From JACCYQ01 sp036675565 (GTDB lineage: Bacteria > Bacteroidota > Bacteroidia > Chitinophagales > Chitinophagaceae): a stretch of 16,842 nucleotides of DNA. Below are positions 16,337-16,842 of this stretch, piece by piece (the first letter of the stretch is position 1; every line of letters starts with the position of its first letter). Under the pieces are notes generated by a model, which made no database searches, had not been told where the DNA came from, and was given only the letters and a program-made list of their open reading frames with translations. The stretch lies in the NCBI GenBank assembly GCA_036675565.1, contig JAKFER010000090.1:1-16842 (forward strand), given 5' to 3'. The position numbers were made by a program, and so were the translations under genes.

Positions 16337-16461
16337 AAGAGTTAAGTTGAAAGGTTTAATGGGTTGATAAGTTGAATGAAAGAATCATTCACCATGTCAA
16401 CTTTTCTACAAGTCAACTGAATAAATTAACATATTGGGGTTGTCAGAAAGAAGTAAATAAA
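16337..16461 (-). other. 23S-5S internal transcribed spacer with a possible processing stem
   Basis: This 125-base spacer holds no tRNA. It contains a local inverted repeat, GAATGA (16374-16379) with TCATTC (16385-16390), flanked by AAGTT (16369-16373) with AACTT (16399-16403). Such a stem may be a processing site for the precursor rRNA, but the pairing is AT-rich and interrupted, so the functional reading is weak. Confidence 0.4.

Positions 16462-16842
<381 letters not shown>

Overview
The window looks like a chromosomal segment of a Bacteroidota bacterium, most likely from the Chitinophagaceae or a close relative. This is inferred from the AT-rich genes with A-rich leaders and no clear Shine-Dalgarno sites, a one-piece sensor kinase carrying an extracellular Reg_prop/Y_Y_Y propeller paired with a LytTR regulator, and the abundance of exported serine hydrolases and DUF418 membrane proteins. 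No species can be named from the sequence alone.

Layout. (1) From 11189 down to the left edge, ten genes lie on the minus strand with gaps of about 13-81 bases, so they probably form one operon. In transcription order they are: a DUF2306 membrane protein; a DUF418 membrane protein; an unnamed membrane protein that looks like a distant DUF2306 relative; a three-part exported protein (class-C beta-lactamase-type hydrolase + TPR + alpha/beta hydrolase); a TAP-like alpha/beta hydrolase; a cupin with a Tat-like leader; a second class-C serine hydrolase; a second DUF418 protein; an exported PIG-L/LmbE-type deacetylase; and an esterase cut by the window edge. (2) Upstream of this cluster, a YqcC-like (DUF446) gene, also on the minus strand, ends in a strong hairpin plus T-tract only 24 bases before the first operon gene. 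(3) Diverging to the right, a 1185-residue propeller/GAF/LytS-type histidine kinase is followed after 10 bases by its LytTR response regulator. (4) The right end holds a bidirectional terminator, a complete 5S rRNA and the 3' part of a 23S rRNA, both on the minus strand: the distal end of an rRNA operon.

How it may work together. The minus-strand cluster is redundant: two DUF418 proteins, two DUF2306-like proteins, two class-C serine hydrolase domains and three alpha/beta hydrolases, plus a deacetylase and a cupin. Almost every product is predicted to be exported or in the membrane. The parsimonious inference is envelope or periplasmic chemistry on ester, amide or acyl substrates; the substrate cannot be read from the sequence. 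The neighbouring kinase/LytTR pair is a candidate regulator by position only. The most unusual items are the triple-domain fusion, the co-localised membrane/hydrolase set, the cryptic DUF2306 relationship and the hairpin at the head of the cluster.
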